Assembly (NCBI GenBank): GCA_023140195.1
Contig: JAGLME010000024.1
Coordinates: 1 to 64,000, forward strand
Direction: 5' to 3'
DNA: 64,000 nt
Origin: Thermoplasmata archaeon
GTDB taxonomy: Archaea > Thermoplasmatota > Thermoplasmata > RBG-16-68-12 > SOIM01
The translations under genes were made by a program, and so were the position numbers. Position 1 is the first letter of the stretch. Each line of letters begins with the position of its first letter. The notes under the pieces were generated by a model. It saw only the letters and a list, made by a program, of their open reading frames with translations. It had not been told where the DNA came from and searched no databases. This document shows positions 8,348 through 16,156 of this stretch, one piece after another.

Positions 8348-8659
8348 CTACTCGCCGAAAGCCTCCAACGCCGCGGGCAGACAAGCCATCAACCCGTTCA
8401 ACCCCGCAGCGGGTATGGTCACCAGCATGGAGCCGAATATCTCGTCCTTGGTGGCGCCGCCCTCCAACGCCATTGGTATGTGGGCCTTCACCGCGTTCGC
8501 ATTTCCCAAAGCGGTCTGGACGCCTATGTAGATGAGATGCTTGGTCTTCTTATCGGGGTGCGGATGCTCGTCCAGGGTGCTGACAAAATCCGAGAATCGC
8601 TCGTAGATCTCCCCGCCTTCCTCCATGAACAGCTGGTAAGCCGACTTCTTCTTGGCCAA
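8348..8659 (-). CDS. Carboxymuconolactone decarboxylase family protein (no CxxC)
   Basis: The 103-residue protein is an all-helical CMD/AhpD-fold member: FSDFVSTLDEHPHPDKKTKHLIYIGVQTAL, then the central NANAVKAHIPMALEGGATKDEI helix pair and IPAAGLNGLMACLPAAL. AhpD-type peroxidase partners carry CxxC before the His; here that site reads GNANAVKAH, so disulfide peroxidase chemistry is not expected, as in CMD-type decarboxylases. The start TTG at 8659 is chosen because GGTGG lies four bases before it; an in-frame TTG at 8683 has no such site. It lies 63 bp upstream of the dodecin gene on the same strand and may share its transcript. Confidence 0.8.
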   Translation of the reverse strand: MAKKKSAYQLFMEEGGEIYERFSDFVSTLDEHPHPDKKTKHLIYIGVQTALGNANAVKAHIPMALEGGATKDEIFGSMLVTIPAAGLNGLMACLPAALEAFGE

Positions 8660-8943
8660 GGAACCACCTTTACGCCAGGTCAATCATCCTTGTTGGTTAT
8701 CTGTCTTTTGGAGCGGTTCTCATATTGTTGAGAAAGAAAAAAAGGGGAGGCCAGTGCGTTCTAGAGAGGGGAAGGTGGGACACTTCTAGGAGAGAAGGGG
8801 ACTTTTCATCCCAAATCGCGGGTCTCCACATGCCAAACGCACCAGGCCTGCCCTACACAGCAATATTCCGAAGCAATCGTTCCCTCCACATCGGGCCGTT
8901 CTTGCCATCATTGTCAATCTTTGCATCCTCCAATTCCATTGGG
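8660..8943. other. Intergenic stretch without a supported gene
   Basis: A long plus-strand open frame (8725-9276) crosses this region, but it is antisense to the minus-strand Cys-rich candidate and has an unnatural composition. A purine-rich run AGAAAGAAAAAAAGGGG (8731-8747) reads as T-rich on the minus strand and could end transcription coming from 9207. Confidence 0.4.
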
Positions 8944-9207
8944 TCAGCCGATCTCAGTGACATTTGCGGAGCGGTAGCCGCCACTGGTATCGAACACTCC
9001 CCAAGCATCGTGGAACCGTCCCTCGGAGTTCTTCAGGATGTATTGCACCCCGCCTCTCCTTGGGCACGTGTAGCAGTTCTTCGAGTGGGCGTAACACAAA
9101 CTCCGGAACCTGCAATTAAGCGCCAGCTCACTTCTCTTCGTAGCGAGATCCACTATTCTGATGTCTGCGGACATCTTCTGGGACACCTCTCCTCCTATTT
9201 CGTCCAT
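8944..9207 (-). CDS. Small Cys-containing hypothetical protein
   Basis: An 87-residue frame starting MDEIGGEVSQKMSADIRIVDLATKR. It contains four cysteines in a cluster (CRFRSLCYAHSKNCYTCP) followed by RRGGVQYIL. This spacing could bind a metal, but it matches no family I recognise. Support for a real gene: GGTGA lies four bases before the ATG and a TATA-like AATATATC lies about 15-25 bp upstream. The protein is plausible in composition, unlike the opposite-strand frame. It stands alone between a CMD-family gene and a divergent Nudix gene. Confidence 0.45.
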   Translation of the reverse strand: MDEIGGEVSQKMSADIRIVDLATKRSELALNCRFRSLCYAHSKNCYTCPRRGGVQYILKNSEGRFHDAWGVFDTSGGYRSANVTEIG

Positions 9208-9376
9208 AACTTCACCCAGATATATTCTCTGGAGCTGGTGGTATATGAGGTTTCTAGTCCGAAGTTCTCCCTGTGACCAACGTGGAATGGACAGGATTGG
9301 TACAATAATTGGTTATGACAGGATGTTCTAGTTGATTGGAAAGATGCAAAAGGGATGACCCCATTCACAGCATCGA

Positions 9377-9838
9377 ATGAAGTTCGAAGTGATCGCCAGG
9401 GCCATCATAATCGTTGAAGGGAAGGTCCTGTGCCAGAGGAATGTGGAAAAGGATGAGTTCGCCCTGCCAGGAGGCCATATCGAGAGGGGAGAGACGGTCC
9501 GGGAGACGCTCATAAGAGAGCTCGAGGAAGAGACCGGGATGCCCATATTCGTGGGGAAGTTGACGTACATCAACGAGAACTTCTTCGAACAGGGTGGAGA
9601 GGAGATTCATGAGATCGGATTCTATTTCTTGTCAAGCGTCATCGGCGACATTCCCGAGACGATAGAGAGCAGGGAGGAACACATCGACTTCAGGTTCATC
9701 GACCTCGATCATTTGGAAGACAAAGATGTGTATCCCCGTTTCCTCAGGACGGTCCTGCCCGAGGATGCGAAGAAAGACTTCTCCGATACGTTGAAGCACA
9801 TAATCCAGAAAGGGGAAGAAGAGCACTGGACAGAGTGA
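9377..9838 (+). CDS. Nudix hydrolase
   Basis: A 153-residue protein with a complete Nudix box at residues 33-55, beginning GHIERGETVRETLIRELEEE and ending TGM, with the metal-binding Glu residues in RELEEE. The preceding KVLCQRNVEKDEFALPGG is the usual strand leading into the box. The family hydrolyses nucleoside diphosphates linked to another moiety, such as oxidised dNTPs, ADP-ribose or NADH. The acidic insert after residue 70 (FFEQGGEEIHEIGFYFL) resembles ADP-ribose-pyrophosphatase or MutT-like proteins, but the substrate cannot be fixed. It lies 47 bp before a TPR gene on the same strand. Confidence 0.92.
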   Translation: MKFEVIARAIIIVEGKVLCQRNVEKDEFALPGGHIERGETVRETLIRELEEETGMPIFVGKLTYINENFFEQGGEEIHEIGFYFLSSVIGDIPETIESREEHIDFRFIDLDHLEDKDVYPRFLRTVLPEDAKKDFSDTLKHIIQKGEEEHWTE

Positions 9839-9884
9839 TTTCTGCAAAACTAATTATCCAAGTTGCCGACTATCAGGAGATGCC

Positions 9885-10787
9885 ATGCCATTGTTCCGGA
9901 GGAAGAAGCCCAAAGCCCGCAAGGTCAGGATGAAGAAGTACTACCGGAAGGACGGGAGCACGATCGAGCTGACAGAGGCAGAGGACAGAGAGACCAGAGA
10001 ACTGGATGCCGAATTGAACTGGGACAAACCCGAGAGGTTGAAGGAGATAGGGAAGGCGTGCATACAGAGCAAGTACTTCGACCTTGCCGAGTGGGTCCTC
10101 GAGAGGGTGATGGAGATGGACGAGGATGATGATGAGGTCATCATAGAGTTCACCAGCGCCCTGTTGAACCAGGAGAGGTGGGACGAGGCGGAGGAGATGA
10201 TCTCCGGTTTTCTCATGACCAGCCCACGTTCGTCGGTCGGTCATCAGTTCATGGCGGCAATTCACGAGAAGAAGGGAGAGCACGAGGAAGCGTTGGAGGA
10301 GATGAACGAGGCACTGGCGTGCGACCCCAACAACGAGAGCGTCCTGTGGATGATATACTGGAAGACACACAGGGTCTCCGGGGACAACGGCGCGCTGAAG
10401 AAGATGCAGGAACTGGCCGCCGAATTCCCTCAGGCGTGGGGACCGGTGAACATAATGGCAAGACACTACGAGGACCTGAATCCAGATGTGGCCATGGAAC
10501 ATTACGAGACCGCATTGAGGAAGGACGATGCGGACCCGATCTTGATCTCATACTCCGCATTCCTGGGGAAGACTGGCAACCACAAGGAGATGATCAGGGT
10601 GATAGAGGAGAGCAGGAAGAAGGAGGAGGTGGACTTCAGGGTCCTGTTCAACCTGGGGGAAGCGTACCTGGAAGAGGGTAATGTGGATGAGGCTCACGCG
10701 ATATCCATCGAACTCCAGGCCGTGGTACCGCCGCCCTATCTGGGCAGGTTAAAGGATTTCATTCACAGGGTCCATGAGGCCAAGTGA
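9885..10787 (+). CDS. TPR-repeat protein
   Basis: A 300-residue soluble protein built of about six tetratricopeptide repeats. The N-terminus is very basic (FRRKKPKARKVRMKKYYRK) and may touch nucleic acid or ribosomes. TPR-like helical pairs are visible, for example YFDLAEWVLERVMEMDEDDD, KKGEHEEALEEMNEALACDP and DVAMEHYETALRKDDADP. TPR arrays act as protein-docking scaffolds; no enzymatic domain is present. This is one of several TPR genes in the window but is not part of the three-gene TPR operon near 36-40 kb. The start is supported by AGGAG six bases before the ATG. Confidence 0.85.
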   Translation: MPLFRRKKPKARKVRMKKYYRKDGSTIELTEAEDRETRELDAELNWDKPERLKEIGKACIQSKYFDLAEWVLERVMEMDEDDDEVIIEFTSALLNQERWDEAEEMISGFLMTSPRSSVGHQFMAAIHEKKGEHEEALEEMNEALACDPNNESVLWMIYWKTHRVSGDNGALKKMQELAAEFPQAWGPVNIMARHYEDLNPDVAMEHYETALRKDDADPILISYSAFLGKTGNHKEMIRVIEESRKKEEVDFRVLFNLGEAYLEEGNVDEAHAISIELQAVVPPPYLGRLKDFIHRVHEAK

Positions 10788-10819
10788 CCATTGATAGACA
10801 ACCCATAAGATGCTGATAT

Positions 10820-11773
10820 CTAGTCGTGGATCCTCTCGAAAAGAGTTGCTGCAAGTAACGGTAGGACGACGGTCGCGTCCCCATCTATCGTCACCTTATT
10901 CGCTTTGGATTTGACCTTGCCCCATGAAATGCCTTCTCTGATCCGAGCACCGGAGAGGCTCCCATCGAACTCCTGAGCGGTCGTGATGTAGACCACATAG
11001 TCCAGGCCGTCCCTGAACTGGTTCCACCACATGACGTGATGCTTGGATATCCCCCCGCCTATCATCAGAGCCCCGGTCTCCCCCGCTTCGAAAACGATGT
11101 CCGCCAGTTCCTTCTCGTCCTGGAACAGGTCGATGGTGAAGTCCTTGTGATCCTGCCAGAAGCTCCACAGCTGATAGCCGACGGATCCATCTGTAATGCC
11201 AGGAACGTAAACGGGTATCTGGTTCTTCTCCGCCCAATACAAGATGCTGCCCTCGTTCCCGGTCTCCCTGCCGAAATACCACGAGAGGTCCTTTGTGGAG
11301 ACCTTCTTCTTACCTTCATCCCAGAGCTTCTGGAGCATGGGTCGTAGCCTTTGTTCCAAGATTATCCCGTAGCTCTCGTCGGGCACCAGAACGTTCCCCA
11401 ATCTGCTGATGCCCTCATCCCGCAGGCTGGAATCGTCCATGTCAAAGGAACCGTGATAATAATCCTTCCAGCATCTGGCCAGGTCGTGGTCCAACGTACC
11501 GCATGTGGTCACGATGACATCGACCAGCTTCTTCCGGACCAGGTCCTTGATGACCCCCCGAACCCCCGTGGCAACGATGCACGCCGGGAAGGAGAGGAAA
11601 GTGACGCAATCCTCGTTAGTGACCATTCTCTCAAAGATGTCGGCCCCCTCGGCGATCTTCTTGGCGGTGAAACCACCGGCTTCCTCGAACCCTTTCATCA
11701 GGTCGTCCAGGCCTTGTGCATCCTCTAGCCGGATGTCCTTTACCTTTCTGCCTGGGTCTTCATCGGGACACAT
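10820..11773 (-). CDS. dys: Deoxyhypusine synthase
   Basis: The 317-residue enzyme transfers the aminobutyl group of spermidine to a lysine of translation factor aIF5A, the first step of hypusine formation. Typical segments are TGVRGVIKDLVRKKLVDVIV, TTCGTLDHDLAR, VYVPGITDGSVGYQLW, IGGGISKHHVMWWNQFRDGL and TTAQEFDGSLSGARIREGISW. The catalytic lysine is Lys286 in the WGK that follows. Length and motifs are those of the archaeal enzyme. The gene stands alone on the minus strand, converging with the TPR gene. It implies polyamine metabolism and an aIF5A gene elsewhere. Confidence 0.97.
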   Translation of the reverse strand: MCPDEDPGRKVKDIRLEDAQGLDDLMKGFEEAGGFTAKKIAEGADIFERMVTNEDCVTFLSFPACIVATGVRGVIKDLVRKKLVDVIVTTCGTLDHDLARCWKDYYHGSFDMDDSSLRDEGISRLGNVLVPDESYGIILEQRLRPMLQKLWDEGKKKVSTKDLSWYFGRETGNEGSILYWAEKNQIPVYVPGITDGSVGYQLWSFWQDHKDFTIDLFQDEKELADIVFEAGETGALMIGGGISKHHVMWWNQFRDGLDYVVYITTAQEFDGSLSGARIREGISWGKVKSKANKVTIDGDATVVLPLLAATLFERIHD

Positions 11774-11853
11774 GTGCGAGTTGAATGTTCATCTCATTTA
11801 ATAATCTTGGTGGGAAAAGGATTATATTCCGGTCCAGTTGTGCAATACTGGAG

Positions 11854-12348
11854 ATGCTAGCTAAGGATATCATGGTTCAGGAGGTCGTCACTCTGCACCC
11901 AGAGGATACGGTGGCCGAGGCGACCATGAGGTTCGCTGAACACAAGGTCAGCGGGTGCCCTGTGGTGGACGATGAGGGAGCGGTGGTTGGAATCCTCAGC
12001 GAAGCGGACGTCCTGTCCCACCTGAAGACCCAGTACAAGAGCTTCAAGATGAAGCTCCCGCCCGAGATCATGTTCGGCATCTCTTTCGAGGAGAAGGTCA
12101 AGGAGAAGGAGATGGTCAAGGCCTTTGACGAGATCGGCGGTGCAAAGGTCAGGGACGTGATGAGAAGGAACGTGACCATGGCCTCCACAAATGACACCAT
12201 CCAAAGCGTTGTGAGGAAAATGGTGAAGAACAAGATAAACAGGGTGCCGGTGACAAGGGATGGGAAACTCGTGGGCATAGTCACGAGGGGGGATGTGATA
12301 CTCGGCCTTTACCAGAACGATGGCTCTACTCCCAGAAAAAGCTCCTGA
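11854..12348 (+). CDS. Protein with two CBS domains
   Basis: A 164-residue protein with a pair of CBS domains. The first is IMVQEVVTLHPEDTVAEA, continuing HKVSGCPVVDDEGAVVGILS; the second is VMRRNVTMASTNDTIQSV with NRVPVTRDGKLVGIVTRGD. A CBS pair binds adenosyl ligands such as AMP, ATP or SAM and usually signals energy state. The domains are separated by a roughly 45-residue helical insert (KTQYKSFKMKLPPEIMFGIS). ATG 11854 is chosen over 11785 because it gives the canonical MLAKDIMVQ start, and GATATTCC-like AT-rich sequence upstream looks like promoter. Its last 23 bp overlap the convergent gene. Confidence 0.9.
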   Translation: MLAKDIMVQEVVTLHPEDTVAEATMRFAEHKVSGCPVVDDEGAVVGILSEADVLSHLKTQYKSFKMKLPPEIMFGISFEEKVKEKEMVKAFDEIGGAKVRDVMRRNVTMASTNDTIQSVVRKMVKNKINRVPVTRDGKLVGIVTRGDVILGLYQNDGSTPRKSS

Positions 12349-14047
12349 GCTTCTGCCAAGAGCTCTTCTCAGGTGTCTTCACCCATGTGAAGGTCTTGCC
12401 GCACCTGAGGCATTCCCCATATCCTTCCTCGTGGAACACCAGATCCCTCGCCTTGCAGTTCCCGCATATCCCGGCCGTGGGTTTCTCGATCCCGCGTTTC
12501 TTCCTCTCGTTCATGATCTCCGGCAATATGTCCTCTACGGCGTCCTGGGCGCTGGCCACGTATCTGGTCATCCTGACGAAATCGTGCTCCCTGATCGTCT
12601 CTTGTGCGACGTAAAGAAGTCTCCTGGCCTTGGCGATATTGAGCCTGTAGGAGTCGGCCTCCGATATGACGCTGTCCAGGTTCTCAATCTGATTCTTGGC
12701 TTCGTTGATCTGCTTCTCCCTGATGTCCATCGCCTGCTGGATCTGGTGGTGCTGGACCTCGCTGGCCCTTGCCTCCGCCCTGCCCGCGAGCTCTGCACAG
12801 AGAATGTAATCGTCATTGTCCATCGCGATCTGGGCCTGCATGAGCATCTTCTCTCCGTCGCTCACGTCCGCACCCAGGTGCTTGGCTTCCTCCATGAGAC
12901 CCTGAGTCCTGGGGATCATCTCCTGGATCTCGTATATCCTCTTCTCTTTGGCCTCCAGAGCGACCTCCTTGGACCTGACCATCAACCTCGCAGAGTCCAC
13001 GTTGTCGTTCCTTCTGGCGGCCTCTCTTGCCCTTTGGAGAAGGTCCCTGGCAATCGTTAGATCCGCTCCCAGGTTGGATATCTCCGCCAAGAACTCTCCC
13101 GTTGTGTAAAGCGAATCACGTATCTTCTTGATCTCCCTGGAATAGAGCGACCTTATGGCCACCGTGAGATCGTTCATGAGCTCTATGTCCTCGTCGAACC
13201 TGTTCTGCTTGTAAGCTTCCTTGGACCGTATCAGTATGTTGACCGGCTCGCTGAAGTCCCTTCCGCTCTTCCTCATCCGGATTATCAACTTCTCGTTGGA
13301 CATGATCTGGTATGCCAGCGCGAGCCTCAGCAGATCCTGGAACCTGCTCTTCGCGACCCTTATGGCCTCGCCGGAAAGCTCCACGGCCTTGTCGAAGTTC
13401 TCTTCCTCGAACCTCATCCGGGCGAAGTCCAGCAGGTCCTCGACGTCGTTGAAGTCCACATCGATGTTCCTCGCTTCCACGAGCAATTGGTCGGCCGAGT
13501 CATCCGTCATGGAAGGCAGGGTCTCGGCTTCCTCGATCGTCTCCTCGATCCCGACGCCTACCTCGATGAGCTCCCCACGGATCCTGTCCAGGTCCTTCTC
13601 CCTCTCCTTGGCGTCCACCTCGTCCAGCAGTAGTGCTATGTTATCCCTTCTCGAAAGAACGTCCAAGTAGTCGCTCTTCCGCCTGCACATGGAGATGTCG
13701 ATCTTGTACTTGCTGGCCATCTTCTTCAGTTCGGAGACTTTGAATGCTGACAAGACATCCCTGATGTCATCCTCGTCAAAAGGGGGTTCGGAAGGTCCTC
13801 CGAAGACCTCGATCTCCTCGTCCTCCGGTGGCGGTGGCAGTTCTTCTTCAATTGGTTCCTCTTCGGGAGCTTCCTCTGGTGCTTTTTCCTCTTCCAGGAA
13901 CTTCTCGATCTTCTTGTGGGAGGAGAGCTTCTCGACGATGTCCTTCTTGGTCCTCAAGCCCTTGATCTTTATCCTGTGATGCTTGGCGAAGGCTCTAAGC
14001 TCCTTAATCTTCATTGTGGATAGAACCTCTTTGACATCCTCCGCCAT
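12326..14047 (-). CDS. SAP-like, coiled-coil, zinc-ribbon protein
   Basis: A 573-residue protein of unknown function. Residues about 5-50 and 95-145 are two related SAP/Rho-N-like helical units (MKIKELRAFAKHHRIKIKG and FKVSELKKMASKYKIDISM), separated by an acidic, proline-rich linker. Long coiled coils and TPR-like helices fill about 145-530. The C-terminus has a zinc-ribbon-like CxxC-x13-CxxC (CGNCKARDLVFHEEGYGECL, then RCG). SAP-like ends suggest nucleic acid or chromatin association. GGGAGGT seven bases before ATG 14047 decides the start over an in-frame upstream codon at 14122. The stop overlaps the CBS gene by 23 bp tail to tail. The same SAP-like theme recurs in the TPR protein at 35789-37042. 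Confidence 0.8.
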   Translation of the reverse strand: MAEDVKEVLSTMKIKELRAFAKHHRIKIKGLRTKKDIVEKLSSHKKIEKFLEEEKAPEEAPEEEPIEEELPPPPEDEEIEVFGGPSEPPFDEDDIRDVLSAFKVSELKKMASKYKIDISMCRRKSDYLDVLSRRDNIALLLDEVDAKEREKDLDRIRGELIEVGVGIEETIEEAETLPSMTDDSADQLLVEARNIDVDFNDVEDLLDFARMRFEEENFDKAVELSGEAIRVAKSRFQDLLRLALAYQIMSNEKLIIRMRKSGRDFSEPVNILIRSKEAYKQNRFDEDIELMNDLTVAIRSLYSREIKKIRDSLYTTGEFLAEISNLGADLTIARDLLQRAREAARRNDNVDSARLMVRSKEVALEAKEKRIYEIQEMIPRTQGLMEEAKHLGADVSDGEKMLMQAQIAMDNDDYILCAELAGRAEARASEVQHHQIQQAMDIREKQINEAKNQIENLDSVISEADSYRLNIAKARRLLYVAQETIREHDFVRMTRYVASAQDAVEDILPEIMNERKKRGIEKPTAGICGNCKARDLVFHEEGYGECLRCGKTFTWVKTPEKSSWQKLRSFFWE

Positions 14048-14128
14048 CAGTCCGACCTCCCCTGAACCAGATGCTCTCGGATTAAGACCTGGAGTAATAA
14101 ATCTTTCGTCATTGACCCCCACAGACCG

Positions 14129-14476
14129 TCAGATCGTCTTGTCCATGAGGACGCTGATCTCCTTCTCGAACATGCCTATGAGGTCCTTGGTCACTTCCTC
14201 TCTCAAATGAGGTGGAACGAGTTCCAGACCGAGTTTGGCTCCGGCCTTTGCCATCTTCACCATTGCGGCCGCCTCCCGAATCTTTGCCTCCATCAGCTCT
14301 GCAACGGCGACCTTCAGTTCTTCCTTGAGTTCGGGCCGTCCCTCGAGCTTCTCCCTGACATACCGCTTGATCTCGTCCTTGACCATGTCCCTGACGGCTT
14401 CAACGAGAATGTCCTCTGCTTGAAGCAGACCCTGGGTCTGCTTAAGCGCCAGTCCAACTATACCTTCCTCTGCCAT
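14129..14476 (-). CDS. Small helical hypothetical protein
   Basis: A 115-residue protein that is almost entirely helical and highly charged: AEDILVEAVRDMVKDEIKRY, then KLEGRPELKEELKVAVAELM and AAAMVKMAKAGAKLGLELVP. No family recognised. It could form a helical bundle or oligomer. It is 81 bp upstream of the SAP/coiled-coil gene on the same strand and may be in one operon with it. A TATA-like CTTTATG lies 25-30 bp before the ATG. The divergent spacer with three palindromes lies directly upstream, so its expression may be linked to that of the Cas2-like gene. Confidence 0.65.
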   Translation of the reverse strand: MAEEGIVGLALKQTQGLLQAEDILVEAVRDMVKDEIKRYVREKLEGRPELKEELKVAVAELMEAKIREAAAMVKMAKAGAKLGLELVPPHLREEVTKDLIGMFEKEISVLMDKTI

Positions 14477-14525
14477 TGTGGGAACAACTTGAAACTGACA
14501 TAAAGAGTTTTTGTGGCGCAGACTT

Positions 14526-14691
14526 TTCGGTTATGGCCGTTTCCGAAGATTGTCTGATTTGGCATCGATTGGGAACGATTTCGGTTATGGCCGTTTCCGA
14601 AAGACCTTGGACGAGAGGAAACTCACTCCTTGGATGTACGTTCAACCGCCTCCTCCATGCATTCATTTATGTGGAAACGGCCGTTTCCGAA
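14526..14691. repeat. Three spaced copies of a 22-bp palindrome (likely operator set)
   Basis: Copies 14526-14547 and 14580-14601 are identical: TTCGGTTATGG followed by CCGTTTCCGAA. Copy 14670-14691 is TGTGGAAACGG followed by CCGTTTCCGAA and contains a perfect 16-bp palindrome (GGAAACGG/CCGTTTCC). The consensus half-site is CCGTTTCCGAA. Copy 3 lies between a TATA-like CATTTATG (14663-14671) and the ATG at 14718, a place where archaeal repressors block transcription. Copy 1 lies just upstream of the promoter of the divergent gene at 14476. Start-to-start distances are 54 and 90 bp. Confidence 0.7.
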
Positions 14692-14717
14692 GGAAAGGAG
14701 GGGTGGAGAGGCTATCT

Positions 14718-15017
14718 ATGGTCAGGAATGCAGCACTTGAGAACAGACTTCTCGAGGAGGCGATCCTGATTTCGTTCGATATCCCAGACAGATACAAGAC
14801 AAGGAGGACTGCCGTCTACAGGTTCCTGAACGGACGGAGTGACACCAAGATAGTGGGCGGGATTCCAAAGACGTACAGATATCCAGGTCTATTGGACGAG
14901 GGCGGATTCAGATTGGGGCAGTCAGTATTCGTTCTCCCTCCGACTCTAGCTTCCAGACTGATTCAGAAACTGGTTGAATTGAGAGTGGAACATCAACAAT
15001 GGCAGGTATTCTGGTGA
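14718..15017 (+). CDS. Small protein resembling the Cas2/VapD fold
   Basis: A 99-residue protein. The segment ILISFDIPDRYKTRRTAVYR resembles the first strand and helix of Cas2-like ferredoxin folds, where an Asp follows the strand. Later, GGFRLGQSVFVLPPTLASRL and the final HQQWQVFW also fit the Cas2/VapD/PaaX-C pattern (Q-x-S-V-(F/Y)-V). No cas genes or CRISPR array are nearby, so if it is related it is a stand-alone member such as a VapD-type nuclease or regulator. GGAGAGG six bases before ATG 14718 decides the start; an open frame further upstream runs through the palindromes and is not believable as protein. Family assignment is tentative. Confidence 0.55.
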   Translation: MVRNAALENRLLEEAILISFDIPDRYKTRRTAVYRFLNGRSDTKIVGGIPKTYRYPGLLDEGGFRLGQSVFVLPPTLASRLIQKLVELRVEHQQWQVFW

Positions 15018-15098
15018 CGCTGGCCAGCAATGTCACTCAGAGGGCGATCAAGGCATCATTCCAAAATCCTAAATATCCACCAGCCATTTGCAGTTGGC

Positions 15099-16052
15099 AT
15101 GAAGCTCAAAGCGATCTATGATATGGTTTTGAAGTTGGGTATGGGGGCGGACCCCAGGGGAAGGGCCTACGTGAACAAGGAGCTCAAGAAGGAGGAAGAG
15201 GCCTACAAGAAGCTGAAAGGGGACGAGAAGAAGGAGTATGACAAGGAAAGGTTGACCAATCCCTACGCTGACACAAGGATGCTGTACGGTGGCCCGAACA
15301 GGGAGATAAAGAGGGCGCTCGTTGGAATAGACATGACGACGGGTGAAGTGGTCCTGGCGGACAGGCTGGAGGAGAAGGGGAAGAAGATCGATCTCATCAT
15401 CGGACATCATCCAAGGGGAAGAGCGCTGGCGGAGCTTCACGACGTCATGCATCTCCAGGAGGAGACCCTCAGAGGTCTCGGGGTTCCCATCAACATCGCA
15501 GAGGGAGTGATGGCCAAGCGGATAAGCGAGGTGCAGAGGAGGCTGATGCCGGCAAATCACATGCAGGTCGTGGACGCATCCAGACTGCTTGACATTCCAA
15601 TAATGTGCACGCACTCTCCCGCGGACAACATCGGCTGGAAGTTCGTGCAGAAACTGATGGACAGGAAGAAGCCGGAGACGGTCGGAGACGTCATCAAGTT
15701 CCTGAAGGAGGTGCCCGAGTTCGCAGAAGGGGTGAAGAACGGGTCTGGACCCAATGTCGTGGTGGGCAACAAGAAGAACAAGGCTGGCAAGGTCATCGTC
15801 AAGTTCACCGGAGGAACCTCGCCTGGAAAAGAGGTGTTCAAGGAACAATCGGAGGCGGGTGTGGGTACCATCGTAGGTATGCACATTCCCGAGGAGCATC
15901 TGGAAGAGGTGAAGAAGTACCACATCAACTTCGTCGTCGCCGGACACATGGCGTCAGATTCGGTCGGGATGAACAAGATAAGCGACGAGCTCGAGAAGAA
16001 AGGAGTCGAAGTGATACCTTGCTCCGGTTTCATCAGGGTGAAGAGGAAGTAG
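15099..16052 (+). CDS. NIF3-like dinuclear metal protein
   Basis: A 317-residue member of the NIF3/YbgI/DUF34 family. The metal-binding pieces are visible: LIIGHHPRGRAL, MCTHSPADN, and near the end FVVAGHMASDSVGMN. NIF3 proteins form rings with two metal ions per site; proposed roles include GTP cyclohydrolase-like or phosphatase activity and metal or nucleotide handling, and none is settled. The archaeal version here has an unusual charged N-terminal part (KKEEEAYKKLKGDEKKEYDK) before the domain. ATG 15099 gives MKLKAIYDMVLKLGMGADPRG, which fits the family; the open frame starting at 15030 adds implausible residues. A TATA-like CCTAAATATCC lies 25-30 bp upstream. Confidence 0.88.
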   Translation: MKLKAIYDMVLKLGMGADPRGRAYVNKELKKEEEAYKKLKGDEKKEYDKERLTNPYADTRMLYGGPNREIKRALVGIDMTTGEVVLADRLEEKGKKIDLIIGHHPRGRALAELHDVMHLQEETLRGLGVPINIAEGVMAKRISEVQRRLMPANHMQVVDASRLLDIPIMCTHSPADNIGWKFVQKLMDRKKPETVGDVIKFLKEVPEFAEGVKNGSGPNVVVGNKKNKAGKVIVKFTGGTSPGKEVFKEQSEAGVGTIVGMHIPEEHLEEVKKYHINFVVAGHMASDSVGMNKISDELEKKGVEVIPCSGFIRVKRK

Positions 16053-16156
16053 GTCATTGGATCCGGGGCGCATTATCTAACACGGCTAGAGGCCTATTCT
16101 CCACCAAAGCGGGATTCCAAAGACTTTAAGATTCTAGAACAGCATTCGCCCCCATC

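Noticed and set aside
8725-9276. 183-residue plus-strand frame
   Set aside because: It is antisense to the better supported Cys-cluster frame, has a low-complexity start (RKKKRGG) and no family resemblance.
14526-14691. The three palindromes as a small CRISPR array beside a Cas2-like gene
   Set aside because: Only three copies, the repeats are short palindromes, the gaps differ (32 and 68 bp), and no other cas genes are present. An operator set explains them better.
14511-14717. N-terminal extension of the Cas2-like protein through the palindromes
   Set aside because: The peptide repeats GYGRFR only because the DNA repeats; no start signal, and ATG 14718 has a clear ribosome binding site.
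15069-15947. 292-residue minus-strand frame inside the NIF3-like gene
   Set aside because: Antisense to a well conserved family; its His/Leu-rich composition is not protein-like.
16053-16156. Replication origin directly upstream of the Orc1/Cdc6 gene
   Set aside because: No inverted pair of origin-recognition-box-like sequences and no strong AT-rich unwinding stretch were seen.
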